NCBI GenBank assembly: GCA_050943535.1
Contig: JBMNPJ010000001.1
Span: 294,728-358,727 of the forward strand
DNA length: 64,000 nt
Direction of reading: 5' to 3'
Source of the DNA: Massiliimalia sp050943535
Lineage (GTDB): Bacteria; Bacillota; Clostridia; Oscillospirales; Ruminococcaceae
Every line of letters starts with the position of its first letter. Within the stretch, counting starts at the first letter, position 1. Both the position numbers and the translations under genes were made by a program. Below, piece by piece: positions 35,034-44,757 of this stretch. Below the pieces are notes generated by a model. That model was not told where the DNA came from, searched no databases, and saw nothing but the letters and a program-made list of their open reading frames with translations.

Positions 35034-35092
35034 ATTTTTGGCACAGGGAACTTAGGTTTTGGAATAACATAACAAAACTAAGTACAAAACCC

Positions 35093-35132
35093 AGGAGTGT
35101 TGCAGACCTCCGTAATGCAACACTCCTATTTT
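35093..35132 (+). terminator. Terminator after frr
   Basis: Perfect 12-base arms AGGAGTGTTGCA (35093-35104) and TGCAACACTCCT (35116-35127), then ATTTTT. Confidence 0.85.
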
Positions 35133-35169
35133 TAAAATATTTTGCCTGATTTAGGCAGTGGAGAGAATC

Positions 35170-35880
35170 ATGATGCTTGAAAAAAATCAACTGCCCCAGC
35201 ATATTGGCATTATTATGGACGGCAATGGACGCTGGGCAAAACTCCGGGGACTTCCCCGTACAGCAGGGCATAAGGTAGGGGCAAAAACATTTCGAAAAAT
35301 TGTCCGTTACTGCAACCAGATCGGGATTCCTTATTTAACGGTGTACGCGTTTTCTACTGAAAACTGGAAACGGCCGCAGGAAGAGGTAAAGGCGATTATT
35401 CAGCTTTTGCGGCAGTATTTGATTGAGGCGCCGGAGCATACCGATGAAAATGTTCGGGTAAAATTTTTGGGTGATATGTCACAGTTTGATCAGGAAATTC
35501 AGGATTTGATGCTGGACTGTGAAGAAAAGAGCAAAAATTTTACCGGACTTCATTTAAATATTGCCATGAATTATGGCGGAAGAGCGGAGATTGTTCATGC
35601 AGTAAAAGATTTTTGTGCAGATGTTGCAGCAGGAAGGGTTTCTCCAGATGATTTGGATGAATCACTGTTTTCTCAGTACCTGTATACAAAAGGACAGCCG
35701 GATGTGGACTTGATTATTCGTCCCAGCGGCGAATATCGTTTGTCAAATTTTTTAATCTGGCAGTCTGCTTATGCGGAATATGTGATGGATCAGATTTTAT
35801 GGCCGGATTTTAATGAAAAAAGTTTGGACCGAGCGTTGGAAGAATTTGCAAGAAGAAACCGGCGGTTTGGCGGTTTATAA
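35170..35880 (+). CDS. uppS: Isoprenyl (undecaprenyl diphosphate) synthase
   Basis: Cis-prenyltransferase making the C55 lipid carrier for cell-wall polymers. HIGIIMDGNGRWAK has the catalytic Asp (about residue 15), and IRPSGEYRLSNFLIWQSAYAE-type sequence near the C-terminus binds isopentenyl diphosphate. Two adjacent ATGs (35170, 35173) follow GGAGAG; a GTG at 35158 is also in frame. No clear promoter was seen between the frr terminator and this gene, which suggests read-through or a weak promoter. Confidence 0.95.
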   Translation: MMLEKNQLPQHIGIIMDGNGRWAKLRGLPRTAGHKVGAKTFRKIVRYCNQIGIPYLTVYAFSTENWKRPQEEVKAIIQLLRQYLIEAPEHTDENVRVKFLGDMSQFDQEIQDLMLDCEEKSKNFTGLHLNIAMNYGGRAEIVHAVKDFCADVAAGRVSPDDLDESLFSQYLYTKGQPDVDLIIRPSGEYRLSNFLIWQSAYAEYVMDQILWPDFNEKSLDRALEEFARRNRRFGGL

Positions 35881-35974
35881 TTTGGAATGTTTTTATTCCT
35901 GGCAGAATCTCTTTCCAATACCGGGATTATTTTAATTTGATCGGCGCATATTGCGCAGGAGGATGTCAATCATT

Positions 35975-36826
35975 ATGAAAATGAGAATTATTTCAGCTTT
36001 GATCGGCCTGCCGCTGGTGGGTGTAGTGCTGTATTTTAATAATACTATCATATTGAATATTGCTGTTGCACTGATTGCTGCTTTAGCAGTTTATGAAGTT
36101 TTATACAATACCAAATATGTTTCAGAACCGGCGCTGATTGCCATTTGTCTGATTTATACATTGACAGTGCCGTTCTCTCATATGGAAGTTTTAAAACCAT
36201 ATGCATTGCTTATTACTATGCTGTTTGTGGCGGCATTATTAATCGTGTTGTTTGTAAAACACAATTCACTGCCGTTTACCAAAATTGCAGTGTGTTTTAC
36301 CGGTACCATGTTTGTATCATTTGCCATGTCTTCTATTGTCTTTATCCGGGACATGCAGACCGATGATAAAAAAGTAGGATTAGGACTTTATCTGGTAGTG
36401 CTGGTGTTTATCTGTGCTTGGATTTCTGATTCAGGAGCTTACTTTATCGGACGGGCATTCGGTCGGCATAAACTGGCTCCTACCATCAGCCCGAAAAAAA
36501 CCATTGAGGGTGCAATTGGCGGAGTTGTGTTCTGTGTCATTTTCACCATTGCGTTTACATATGTCTATTTTGACATTGTAAAAGGACAGGGATTGTCCGC
36601 AGATATTAATCTGTTAAATTTGGTTATTGTATCTTTTGTCGCTTCTTTGGTGGGGATTGTAGGGGATTTAACGGCTTCTATTATTAAACGCCAGACCGGC
36701 ATTAAAGATTTTGGAAATCTTTTGCCTGGACATGGGGGCGCCATGGATCGCTTTGACAGCATTATGATGATTGCGCCGTTTATGTATGTTTTGCTGCAAA
36801 TCTTTGGTGTAGTTGCAGTAGGCTAA
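35975..36826 (+). CDS. cdsA: Phosphatidate cytidylyltransferase
   Basis: Membrane enzyme forming CDP-diacylglycerol from CTP and phosphatidate, with about eight hydrophobic segments. The C-terminal signature reads SIIKRQTGIKDFGNLLPGHG with AMDRFDS directly after. Several in-frame starts exist (TTG 35951, ATG 35963, 35975, 35981). AGGAGG lies at 35957-35962, directly adjacent to the ATG at 35963 and 12 bases before 35975, so 35975 is chosen with some doubt. It supplies phospholipid precursors; follows uppS. Confidence 0.93.
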   Translation: MKMRIISALIGLPLVGVVLYFNNTIILNIAVALIAALAVYEVLYNTKYVSEPALIAICLIYTLTVPFSHMEVLKPYALLITMLFVAALLIVLFVKHNSLPFTKIAVCFTGTMFVSFAMSSIVFIRDMQTDDKKVGLGLYLVVLVFICAWISDSGAYFIGRAFGRHKLAPTISPKKTIEGAIGGVVFCVIFTIAFTYVYFDIVKGQGLSADINLLNLVIVSFVASLVGIVGDLTASIIKRQTGIKDFGNLLPGHGGAMDRFDSIMMIAPFMYVLLQIFGVVAVG

Positions 36827-36847
36827 GATACCAGGAAAGAAGGCAGA

Positions 36848-38002
36848 ATGAAAATGAATCAATCGCTTAGTATATTAGGTTCTACCGGGTCTATTGGTAC
36901 GCAGGCGTTGGATGTATGCAGAGCCCACAACTTTTCAGTTTGTGGGCTTGCTGTTTATCGGAATATTGATTTGCTGGAACAGCAGATTCGGGAATTTCGT
37001 CCTAAAAAAGCATGTGTATTTTGTGAAGACCAGTATCATGAATTAAAACAACGGGTAAAAGACTGTGATGTAACTTTGACTGCGGGGATGGAAGGATTGT
37101 GTGAAGTCGCTTCTATGCAAGAGGCAGAAACCACTTTAAACGCAGTAGTAGGAATGATTGGTTTAGTTCCCACACTGGAAGCGATCTCAGCAGGAAAGAA
37201 AATTGCGCTGGCAAATAAAGAGACCCTGGTTACCGGCGGAAAACTGGTCATGGAAGCGGCAGCGAAGAAAAAGGTGCCCATTCTTCCAGTGGATAGTGAA
37301 CATTCCGCAATTTTCCAGGCATTGCAGGGGAATCGGTTAAGTCAGGTAAAACGAATTTTATTGACAGCTTCCGGCGGTCCGTTTTTTGGCAAAACGAAAG
37401 AGGATTTAAAACAAGTTACAGTCAAAGAGGCTTTGGCTCATCCCAATTGGAGTATGGGTGCCAAAATTACCATTGATTCTGCCACTTTGATGAACAAGGG
37501 GCTGGAACTGATTGAAGCTATGTGGCTGTTTGACCAGGCTCCTACAAAAATTCAGATTGTGGTTCATCGGGAAAGTGTGGTACATTCTGCAGTGGAATAT
37601 GTGGATCACTCCGTTATTGCCCAGATGGGAGTACCGGATATGAAGATCCCCATTCAGTATGCGCTTACCTATCCAGAACGGTGCGAGTGCCCAGTAGAAC
37701 CGCTGGATCTGTTTTCTTACGGAACGCTTACCTTTAAAAAGCCGGATCTGGAAACTTTTGACTGTCTGCGTGCCTGCCTTCAGGCAGCTCAGCTGGGAGG
37801 TCTTTATCCTGCGGCAGTTAATGGAGCCAATGAACAGGCAGTGGCACTGTTTTTAGAAGGAAAAATTTCTTTCCTTCAGATTGGGGAACTGGTGCTGAAA
37901 GCATTGGATGTTTGTCAAAATCAGAATAATTTTACGGTAGAAGACATAATAAATACGGATAGGGCAATGCGTGAATTTGTTTTGTCCTATGCAGAACAGT
38001 GA
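36848..38002 (+). CDS. dxr: 1-deoxy-D-xylulose 5-phosphate reductoisomerase
   Basis: Second enzyme of the MEP isoprenoid pathway, making 2-C-methyl-D-erythritol 4-phosphate with NADPH. NADPH loop ILGSTGSIGTQALDV (N-terminus), LANKETLVTGG, the metal/substrate block PVDSEHSAIFQAL (about 148-160) and GGPF, ALAHPNWSMGAKITIDSATL. Length 384 is normal. GGAAAGAAGG precedes the ATG. ispG of the same pathway lies two genes downstream. Confidence 0.97.
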   Translation: MKMNQSLSILGSTGSIGTQALDVCRAHNFSVCGLAVYRNIDLLEQQIREFRPKKACVFCEDQYHELKQRVKDCDVTLTAGMEGLCEVASMQEAETTLNAVVGMIGLVPTLEAISAGKKIALANKETLVTGGKLVMEAAAKKKVPILPVDSEHSAIFQALQGNRLSQVKRILLTASGGPFFGKTKEDLKQVTVKEALAHPNWSMGAKITIDSATLMNKGLELIEAMWLFDQAPTKIQIVVHRESVVHSAVEYVDHSVIAQMGVPDMKIPIQYALTYPERCECPVEPLDLFSYGTLTFKKPDLETFDCLRACLQAAQLGGLYPAAVNGANEQAVALFLEGKISFLQIGELVLKALDVCQNQNNFTVEDIINTDRAMREFVLSYAEQ

Positions 38003-38033
38003 CGTAATTCAGTGAGGTAGAAACGGAGCGAGT

Positions 38034-38708
38034 ATGTGGGTTGTATTATTGACCATTTTGGTATTTGGAGTCATTATTTGCATTCATGAGTTTGGACATT
38101 TTGCGGCGGCGAAATTATCCGGTGTCAAAGTGAACGAATTTTCTATGGGAATGGGACCGAAACTGTTTTCTTTTCGAAAGGGAGAAACCCAGTATTCCGT
38201 GCGGCTTTTGCCTATCGGAGGCTATGTAAGCATGGAAGGGGAAGATGAATCTTCTCAGGATGAACGGGCATTTTGCAATAAGTCCGTATGGCGTCGGTTT
38301 CTGATCGTAGTGGCAGGGGCGGTAATGAACCTGGTATTGGGGTTTGTGGTGTTAGTAGGAGTGTTTGCCACTCAGGATTACATTGCCACCAATCGGGTAG
38401 CCTATTTTGAGGAAGATGCTGTTTCTGTCAACAGTGGTCTGCAAATTGGGGATGAGATTTTAAAAATAGGGGATACCGCCATTTATACTGATAATGATAT
38501 TGTGCTGGCACTGCTCAATGGAGGAGATTCTACCGTGGATATTGTGGTGCGGCGCAATGGAGAAAAGGTAACCTTAGATGATGTCCAGTTTATGACCCAA
38601 CCTTCTGAAGTGGAAGGACAAAAAGACCAGCTGTATATTGACTTTAAAGTGGCTGCAGAGGACAATAGTGTCTGGAATACCATCAGTTACAGTGCCCGTA
38701 GAACCTAG
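38034..38708 (+). pseudogene. rseP: Site-2 protease RseP, N-terminal part, frameshifted
   Basis: N-terminal two thirds of the intramembrane zinc protease. HEFGH (residues 18-22) is the metal-binding motif in the first helix; helix 2 is at about 90-112 and a PDZ domain covers about 125-205. The frame ends in SYSARRT then TAG (38706-38708). The expected continuation RRMVWLSLRDLLTGK-like sequence follows in another frame from 38714; adding one base before the TAG (ACC TTA GGC AGA ATG) would join the two perfectly. So a single-base deletion, or a sequencing error, splits the gene. Confidence 0.88.
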
Positions 38709-38713
38709 GCAGA

Positions 38714-39064
38714 ATGGTTTGGCTGTCCTTGCGGGATCTGCTTACTGGAAAAGTGGGATTTGACCAGGTTTCCGGTCCGGTAGGAGTGGGAAGCGTATTA
38801 GGAGAAGCTGCTGGAATGGGAATGGAACAGCTTTTGATTCTGATTGCGTTTTTAACTATTAATATTGGTATTTTTAATTTATTGCCTATTCCAGCATTAG
38901 ATGGAGGCAGACTTTTATTTATCATCATTGAAATGATACGCAGAAAGCCCATTAATCGAAAGTACGAGGCTTATATCCACGCTGCTGGTCTGATCTTATT
39001 GTTTGCCCTCATGATTTTAATTACAGGAAAAGACATTTTGAATTTGATTTTTCCAAAAGGATAA
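38714..39064 (+). pseudogene. rseP: Site-2 protease RseP, C-terminal part
   Basis: C-terminal 116 residues of the broken rseP. MVWLSLRDLLTGKVGFDQ, SGPVGVGSVLGEAAGMG and LLPIPALDGGRLLF, the last carrying the third zinc-ligand Asp, then a final helix. The ATG at 38714 is five bases after the upstream stop, so reinitiation could produce a separate fragment, but no strong Shine-Dalgarno is visible. Both halves are fully conserved, with no further lesions, which argues for a very recent mutation or an error. Confidence 0.88.
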
Positions 39065-39071
39065 CAGAAAA

Positions 39072-39126
39072 TGCAGCTGTTTTCAGACAGCTGCAGCAAT
39101 CTTTCCTGGGTAAAGAAAAGATTGCT
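39072..39126 (+). other. Adjacent hairpins between rseP and ispG
   Basis: TGCAGCTG/CAGCTGCA (39072-39095) and AGCAATCTT/AAGATTGCT (39095-39126) form two abutting stems without a T-run, so not typical terminators. Possible RNA-processing or ispG leader structure. Confidence 0.5.
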
Positions 39127-39168
39127 GGAACAGTCTGGAAAAGGCAAACGTGAAAGGAAGGATGTACA

Positions 39169-40215
39169 ATGAGTCGGAAGGTAAAACAGGTACCGGTTGG
39201 TTCTGCCGTTTTGGGAGATGGACATGTTTATATTCAGTCCATGCTCAATAAACGGGATACAGATATAGAAGGAAATGTTGCTCAAGCAATAGAATTGGAA
39301 CAGGCAGGATGTGAAATCGTCCGGGTAGCCATCCCCAACATGGAGGCAGTAAAACTGGTTTCTGCAATTAAGGAAAAGATTCAGATTCCTCTGGTAGCGG
39401 ATATTCATTTTGACTATCGGCTGGCACTTGCCTGCGCTGATGCAGGGATTGATAAAATCCGGATAAACCCTGGCAATATTGGGGAAGACGAATATGTCAA
39501 AAAGGTAGCGGATCGCTGCCGTCTTCACAGAATTCCCATTCGTATTGGGGTGAATACGGGAAGTTTGGAAAAACAGATTTTAGCCAAATATGGACATCCT
39601 ACCCCGGAGGCTTTGGTAGAAAGTGCGCTGTATCATGTAAGTCTTTTGGAACGGTACGATTTTGACGATATTGTCATTTCCATCAAATCTTCTAACGTGC
39701 CTATGATGACAGCAGCTTACCGGCTGCTTTCTCAGCAATGTGAATATCCTTTGCATCTGGGGGTTACCGAAGCGGGAACGGAACGAATGGGGCTGATTAA
39801 ATCTTCTATTGGAATCGGTTCCTTGCTTTTGGATGGAATCGGAGATACCATCCGGGTTTCTCTGACAGCGGACCCTGTAAAGGAAATTTATGCTGCACAG
39901 GATATTTTAAAATCCATTGGAAAATATGATCAGGGGATTGATTTGGTGTCCTGTCCTACCTGCGGGCGGACAAAGATCAATCTGATTGCACTGGCAGAAC
40001 AGGTGGAACAGGCACTGCGTGGATGCAAAAAGCATTTAAAGGTAGCTGTTATGGGATGCGTTGTAAACGGTCCGGGAGAAGCTAGAGAAGCGGACATTGG
40101 GATTGCTGGCGGCGACGGCTGTGCGGTGCTGTTTAAAAAAGGTGAGATTATCCGGAAAATTCCGGAAGATCAAGTTGTAGCTCAGCTTTTGGAAGAAATT
40201 GAGAAAATGGATTAA
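39169..40215 (+). CDS. ispG: (E)-4-hydroxy-3-methylbut-2-enyl-diphosphate synthase
   Basis: [4Fe-4S] enzyme of the MEP pathway (GcpE), 348 residues. VPVGSAVLGDGHVYIQSM at the N-terminus, VADIHFDYRLALACADAGIDK TIM-barrel block, KIRINPGNIG, and cluster cysteines in SCPTCGRT and VMGCVVNGPGEA. The family's usual first motif VQSMT reads IQSMLNKRDTD here. GAAAGGAAGG precedes the ATG. Confidence 0.96.
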   Translation: MSRKVKQVPVGSAVLGDGHVYIQSMLNKRDTDIEGNVAQAIELEQAGCEIVRVAIPNMEAVKLVSAIKEKIQIPLVADIHFDYRLALACADAGIDKIRINPGNIGEDEYVKKVADRCRLHRIPIRIGVNTGSLEKQILAKYGHPTPEALVESALYHVSLLERYDFDDIVISIKSSNVPMMTAAYRLLSQQCEYPLHLGVTEAGTERMGLIKSSIGIGSLLLDGIGDTIRVSLTADPVKEIYAAQDILKSIGKYDQGIDLVSCPTCGRTKINLIALAEQVEQALRGCKKHLKVAVMGCVVNGPGEAREADIGIAGGDGCAVLFKKGEIIRKIPEDQVVAQLLEEIEKMD

Positions 40216-40247
40216 CAGGATTTAGGAAAGGAATTGGGTGATAAGGA

Positions 40248-43200
40248 TTGAGTCATAATCCAAATCAGCTTTTTGGGAAATATTTGCAGAATCCAGAGCA
40301 ATTTTCAGAAATTTTAAATCAGGGAGAAATTTTAAAGCTCATGATCGATAAAGATCAGGGAGAACTGATTGCTTCGATTCGGTTTGACGCCTTAATAGAA
40401 CGTCAGCAGCTTTGTGATTTTGAACAGACCTTGCAGGAAACCTGTGGGCTAAACCGGTTTAAAATTTTGCCGAAATACAATCCAAATTTGCTTACATCAG
40501 ACTATTTTCCCTATTTGGTGCATACATTGAAAAGCCGCTGCGGTGTGATCAACGGATATTTTAATGATGCCGTAGGCATTTATGAAAATCACTGCTTTAC
40601 TATTGAACTGTTTCATGGAGGAGAAGTGATTTTAGAGCAAGCAAATGTAAAGCAGGAAATCCGCAAATTGATTCATGATGAATTTAGTATCTGGATTGAT
40701 GTGGTGTTTACAGGAAAACTTTCTCTGACACCAGAAGATGTGGAGGAAATGATTCCTCCTCCGTCCATTGTGGAATATCATGCGCCGCTTCCTCCAGCGC
40801 CAGTAGCTTCTGCACCTGCAGGACAAAAACCAGAAAAGAACAGCGGACAAAAGACGATTCATGTAAAGCTGGACAATCTTCCTTTTGAAAGCAAAAACAA
40901 TGAAATTATTGTAGGGAAACCCATTAAGGAACGTCCCATTGACCTTTCTCAGGTATCAGCGGAAACAGGTAAATGTGTCGTTTGGGGTGAAATCTTTGCA
41001 GTAGATTCCCGCCTGACCAGAAATGAGGATAAAATCATCATCTCCATTGATTTTACCGACTATACTTCCTCTAATACCCTGAAAATTTTTGATGATGCCA
41101 AGAAAAAAGAGAATTACGATAAATTAAAAGTGGGAACCAATATTTTGGTTCGCGGAGAGGCTAGTTTTGATAAATATGATAAAGAAGTGACCATTCGTCC
41201 TTTTGACATTACCGCCTTTGAAAAAGAGGGGAGAAAGGATCTGGCACCGGAAAAACGGGTGGAACTGCATTTACATACCAATATGTCTTCTATGGATGCC
41301 ATTCCTTCTGCCAGTGCTGTGATAAAAACTGCCTTTGGCTGGGGACATAAAGCGGTGGCCATTACCGACCACGGGGTGGTTCAGTCTTTCCCAGAAGCTA
41401 TGTCCGCAGTGGATAAAATTCGGAAAAACGGCGGCGATTTTAAAGTTATTTACGGTATGGAAGGATACTATGTAGATGACTGTGTAGAAATTGTGCAGGG
41501 ACCGGATGACCGAAGTCTGGATGACGAGTTTATTGTATTCGACACGGAAACCACCGGTCTTAGTGCAGGCAGTGAACGAATGACTGAAATTGGTGCGGTG
41601 CGTGTACGGGGCGGAGAAATCCTGGACAGTTTCAATACTTTTGTCAATCCGGAAAAACCAATTCCGGCACAGATTACCGAGCTGACCAGCATTACCAATG
41701 AGATGGTAAAGGATGCCCCAAAAGAACAGGAAGCACTGAAGATGTTTTTGGACTTTTGCGGTGATGCACCGCTGATTGCCCATAATGCTCCGTTTGATAT
41801 GGGATTTATTACAGCGGCAGCAGGCCGCGGCGATATTCAGCGCCAGTTTACCTCCATTGACACGGTGCCCATCTGCCGAAAGCTGATTCCTGAACTGAAA
41901 AAACACAAGCTGAATTTGGTTGCAGAACATTTAAAAATCGGTGAGTTCCATCATCACCGTGCTTGTGACGATGCTGCTACGTTGGCAAAAATTTTTGTCA
42001 AATTGACCCAGATGCTGAAAGAACAGCATCAGGTGAAAACCATCCAGCAGATTAACTCTGCTCTGGCTGGAACAGACCCGAAAAAACTGCCGTCTTATCA
42101 CCAGATTCTGCTGGTGAAAAATAAGGCGGGACTAAAAAATCTGTACCGGCTTATTTCCAGTTCCAATTTGGACTACTATTATAAGCGTCCCCGGATTCCA
42201 AAAAGTGAATTAATTAAACACCGGGAAGGAATTTTGGTGGGAAGTGCCTGTGAAGCTGGAGAACTTTACAGAGCAATTGTTGACGGAAAACCATGGGCAG
42301 ACTTATGTAAAATCGCAAAATTTTACGACTATTTGGAAATTCAGCCTTTGGGCAACAACGAATATATGGTTCGGGAACGAATGGTACCGGATATGGAACG
42401 AATCCGGGAATTTAACCGCACCATTGTCAATTTGGGAAAAGCGCTGAACATTCCGGTAGTAGCTACCTGTGATGTGCATTTCTTAAATAAAGGAGACAGT
42501 ATTTTCCGGGAAATTCTCATGGCTGGGATGAAGTTTAAAGATGCTGCCAACCAGCCGCCGTTGTATCTGCGCACCACCGAAGAAATGCTTCAGGAGTTTG
42601 ATTATCTGGGAGAAGAAAAGGCCTACGAAGTGGTGGTAACCAACACCAATAAAATCGCAGATATGATTGACCCGGATATTCGGGCGTTTCCAAACGGAAC
42701 ATACACCCCTGAAATTGCCGGCTCTGAAGAGGAATTGCAGCGGATTTGCTATGAGCGTGCCCATGAGCTGTACGGTGACCCATTGCCGGAAATTGTTGAA
42801 AAACGGTTGGCGAGAGAGCTGGAGTCCATCATCAAGCACGGGTTTGCGGTGCTTTACATGATCGCTCAAAAGCTGGTGCATAAGTCTGTACAGGATGGGT
42901 ATCAGGTAGGTTCCCGAGGTTCTGTAGGATCTTCCTTTACTGCTTCCATGGCAGGGATTTCTGAGGTAAACCCTTTGCCGCCTCATTATCTTTGTCATGA
43001 ATGCCATTACAGTGAATTTATTACTGACGGCAGCGTTGGGTCTGGATTTGACCTGCCGGACAAAACTTGCCCTAAGTGTGGTGCTGTGATGAAAGGGGAC
43101 GGGCACGATATTCCTTTTGAAACCTTCCTGGGATTTAAAGGGGACAAGGCACCGGATATTGACTTAAACTTTGCGGATGAGTATCAGTCTCGGGCGCATC

Positions 43201-44594
43201 GGTATACAGAAGAACTGTTCGGGAAAGACCACGTGTTTAAAGCAGGTACCATCGGTACCATTGCGGATAAAACCGCTTATGGATTTGTGATGAAATATCT
43301 GGAATCTATTGGACGAGTGGTGCATAAAGCAGAAGAAAACCGGCTGTCCATTGGCTGTACCGGGGTTAAGCGAACCACAGGACAGCACCCTGGCGGTATG
43401 GTAGTTATTCCAGCAAAATATGAAGTGTATGATTTTACTCCAGTACAGCATCCTGCAAACGATGTGAATTCTGATGTAATTACCACCCACTTCGACTTCC
43501 ATTCTCTCCATGATACCATCTTAAAACTGGATGAATTGGGACATGTGGGTCCGACCCACTTTAAACATATCGAAGACCTGACAGGGATGAGTGTACTGGA
43601 TGTACCGATGAATGACCCGAAGGTGTACAGCCTGTTTACCTCTACTGAAGCGCTTGGGGTGAAGCCGGAAGATATCTACAGCGAAACCGGAACCTTTGGT
43701 CTGCCGGAAATGGGGACACCGTTTGTTCGGCAGATGCTGATTGATGCACAGCCGAAAAACTTTTCTGATTTATTGCAGATTTCCGGTCTATCTCATGGGA
43801 CAGACGTATGGCTGGGCAATGCGCAGGATCTGATTAAAAACGGAACCTGTACCATCAGTGAAGTAATCGGGACTCGTGACAGTATTATGACCTATTTGAT
43901 TCATAAAGGGCTGGAACCGGATATGGCGTTTAAAATTATGGAAATTACCCGTAAAGGGAACGCCAGCAAACTGCTTACCGAGGATCATCTGAAAGCCATG
44001 CGGGAGCACAATGTGCCGGAATGGTATATTGACAGCTGTATGAAAATCAAATACATGTTCCCGAAAGCGCATGCGGCTGCATATGATATTGCGGCAGTAC
44101 GGCTGGGATGGTTTAAAATTTATCATCCTTTGGAATTTTACGCCGCCTATTTTACTGTGCGAAACGGGGATTTTGACGCGGAAGAAGCAGTTCAGGGACG
44201 AAGTGCGGTTCGTTTTCGGCTGGAACAGCTGCTCCATAAAGGAAATGACCGAAGCGTAAAAGAGGATGACGAATACAATACCTTGTTGATTATTAACGAG
44301 GTATTGGCACGGGGAATGGAATTTCTGCCCATTGATCTCTATCGTTCTCATGCGAAAAAATATTTGATTGAGGATGGAAAGATCAGACTTCCTTTCGCCG
44401 CTTTAAAAGGGGTTGGGGAAGCTGCTGCCAACAGTCTTTACGAAGCGGGACAAGAGGGAGAATATATCTCTGTAGACGAAGTGCAGTCACGCTCTGGGGT
44501 TTCCAAAACAGTAATTGAGGCATTGGATCAGCTGGGGTCCTTTGGCAATCTGCCAAAAACCTCACAGACCACTTTTTTCTCTATGCCCTTGTAA
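40248..44594 (+). CDS. polC: DNA polymerase III PolC
   Basis: Gram-positive replicative polymerase with built-in proofreading, 1448 residues. N-terminal domain, OB-fold region (about 235-325), PHP domain starting ELHLHTNMSSMDA (about 338) and ITDHGVV, a DEDDh exonuclease inserted in PHP (FIVFDTETTGL about 428; LIAHNAPFD; HHRACDDAATL), and the polymerase core with PDIDLNFADEY (about 970). A zinc-finger-like CHECHYSEF...CPKCG precedes the core. The TTG start has GGGTG 7 bases upstream; AAGGA is adjacent to it. Last gene of the conserved block. Confidence 0.97.
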   Translation: MSHNPNQLFGKYLQNPEQFSEILNQGEILKLMIDKDQGELIASIRFDALIERQQLCDFEQTLQETCGLNRFKILPKYNPNLLTSDYFPYLVHTLKSRCGVINGYFNDAVGIYENHCFTIELFHGGEVILEQANVKQEIRKLIHDEFSIWIDVVFTGKLSLTPEDVEEMIPPPSIVEYHAPLPPAPVASAPAGQKPEKNSGQKTIHVKLDNLPFESKNNEIIVGKPIKERPIDLSQVSAETGKCVVWGEIFAVDSRLTRNEDKIIISIDFTDYTSSNTLKIFDDAKKKENYDKLKVGTNILVRGEASFDKYDKEVTIRPFDITAFEKEGRKDLAPEKRVELHLHTNMSSMDAIPSASAVIKTAFGWGHKAVAITDHGVVQSFPEAMSAVDKIRKNGGDFKVIYGMEGYYVDDCVEIVQGPDDRSLDDEFIVFDTETTGLSAGSERMTEIGAVRVRGGEILDSFNTFVNPEKPIPAQITELTSITNEMVKDAPKEQEALKMFLDFCGDAPLIAHNAPFDMGFITAAAGRGDIQRQFTSIDTVPICRKLIPELKKHKLNLVAEHLKIGEFHHHRACDDAATLAKIFVKLTQMLKEQHQVKTIQQINSALAGTDPKKLPSYHQILLVKNKAGLKNLYRLISSSNLDYYYKRPRIPKSELIKHREGILVGSACEAGELYRAIVDGKPWADLCKIAKFYDYLEIQPLGNNEYMVRERMVPDMERIREFNRTIVNLGKALNIPVVATCDVHFLNKGDSIFREILMAGMKFKDAANQPPLYLRTTEEMLQEFDYLGEEKAYEVVVTNTNKIADMIDPDIRAFPNGTYTPEIAGSEEELQRICYERAHELYGDPLPEIVEKRLARELESIIKHGFAVLYMIAQKLVHKSVQDGYQVGSRGSVGSSFTASMAGISEVNPLPPHYLCHECHYSEFITDGSVGSGFDLPDKTCPKCGAVMKGDGHDIPFETFLGFKGDKAPDIDLNFADEYQSRAHRYTEELFGKDHVFKAGTIGTIADKTAYGFVMKYLESIGRVVHKAEENRLSIGCTGVKRTTGQHPGGMVVIPAKYEVYDFTPVQHPANDVNSDVITTHFDFHSLHDTILKLDELGHVGPTHFKHIEDLTGMSVLDVPMNDPKVYSLFTSTEALGVKPEDIYSETGTFGLPEMGTPFVRQMLIDAQPKNFSDLLQISGLSHGTDVWLGNAQDLIKNGTCTISEVIGTRDSIMTYLIHKGLEPDMAFKIMEITRKGNASKLLTEDHLKAMREHNVPEWYIDSCMKIKYMFPKAHAAAYDIAAVRLGWFKIYHPLEFYAAYFTVRNGDFDAEEAVQGRSAVRFRLEQLLHKGNDRSVKEDDEYNTLLIINEVLARGMEFLPIDLYRSHAKKYLIEDGKIRLPFAALKGVGEAAANSLYEAGQEGEYISVDEVQSRSGVSKTVIEALDQLGSFGNLPKTSQTTFFSMPL

Positions 44595-44617
44595 AAAGAG
44601 AATTGATATTGTAGAAT

Positions 44618-44676
44618 AAAAGGCGGAAATCCCTATTTTCTTGTAATCTGAAAGGGAAATTTTCCGCCTTTTTTCA
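44618..44676 (+). terminator. Terminator of polC
   Basis: AAAAGGCGGAAA (44618-44629) pairs with TTTCCGCCTTTT (44661-44672), inner TCCCT/AGGGA stem, then TTTT. Confidence 0.85.
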
Positions 44677-44694
44677 CAAAAAAAGCAAAGGGGC

Positions 44695-44723
44695 TTGACA
44701 GAACTATTTTAATGTGGTAAAGT
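44695..44723 (+). promoter_or_regulatory. Sigma-A promoter of the histidine operon
   Basis: TTGACA (44695-44700) and TAAAGT (44718-44723), 17-base spacer, TGG extended -10. A TATAAT at 44729-44734 could serve as an alternative -10 with a weak -35. Confidence 0.75.
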
Positions 44724-44757
44724 GCTACTATAATAAAGTAAAGATGAGGGATGAAAA

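Noticed and set aside
38700..38715. Programmed frameshift in rseP
   Set aside because: No slippery heptamer or downstream stem; a single missing base explains it more simply.
41271..41930. 219-codon minus-strand frame inside polC, and similar frames at 42483, 43788 and 59635
   Set aside because: Antisense shadows of polC and lacZ; sense frames carry clear family motifs.
44701..44757. T-box leader for the his operon
   Set aside because: Predicted leader is only about 30 bases, far too short.
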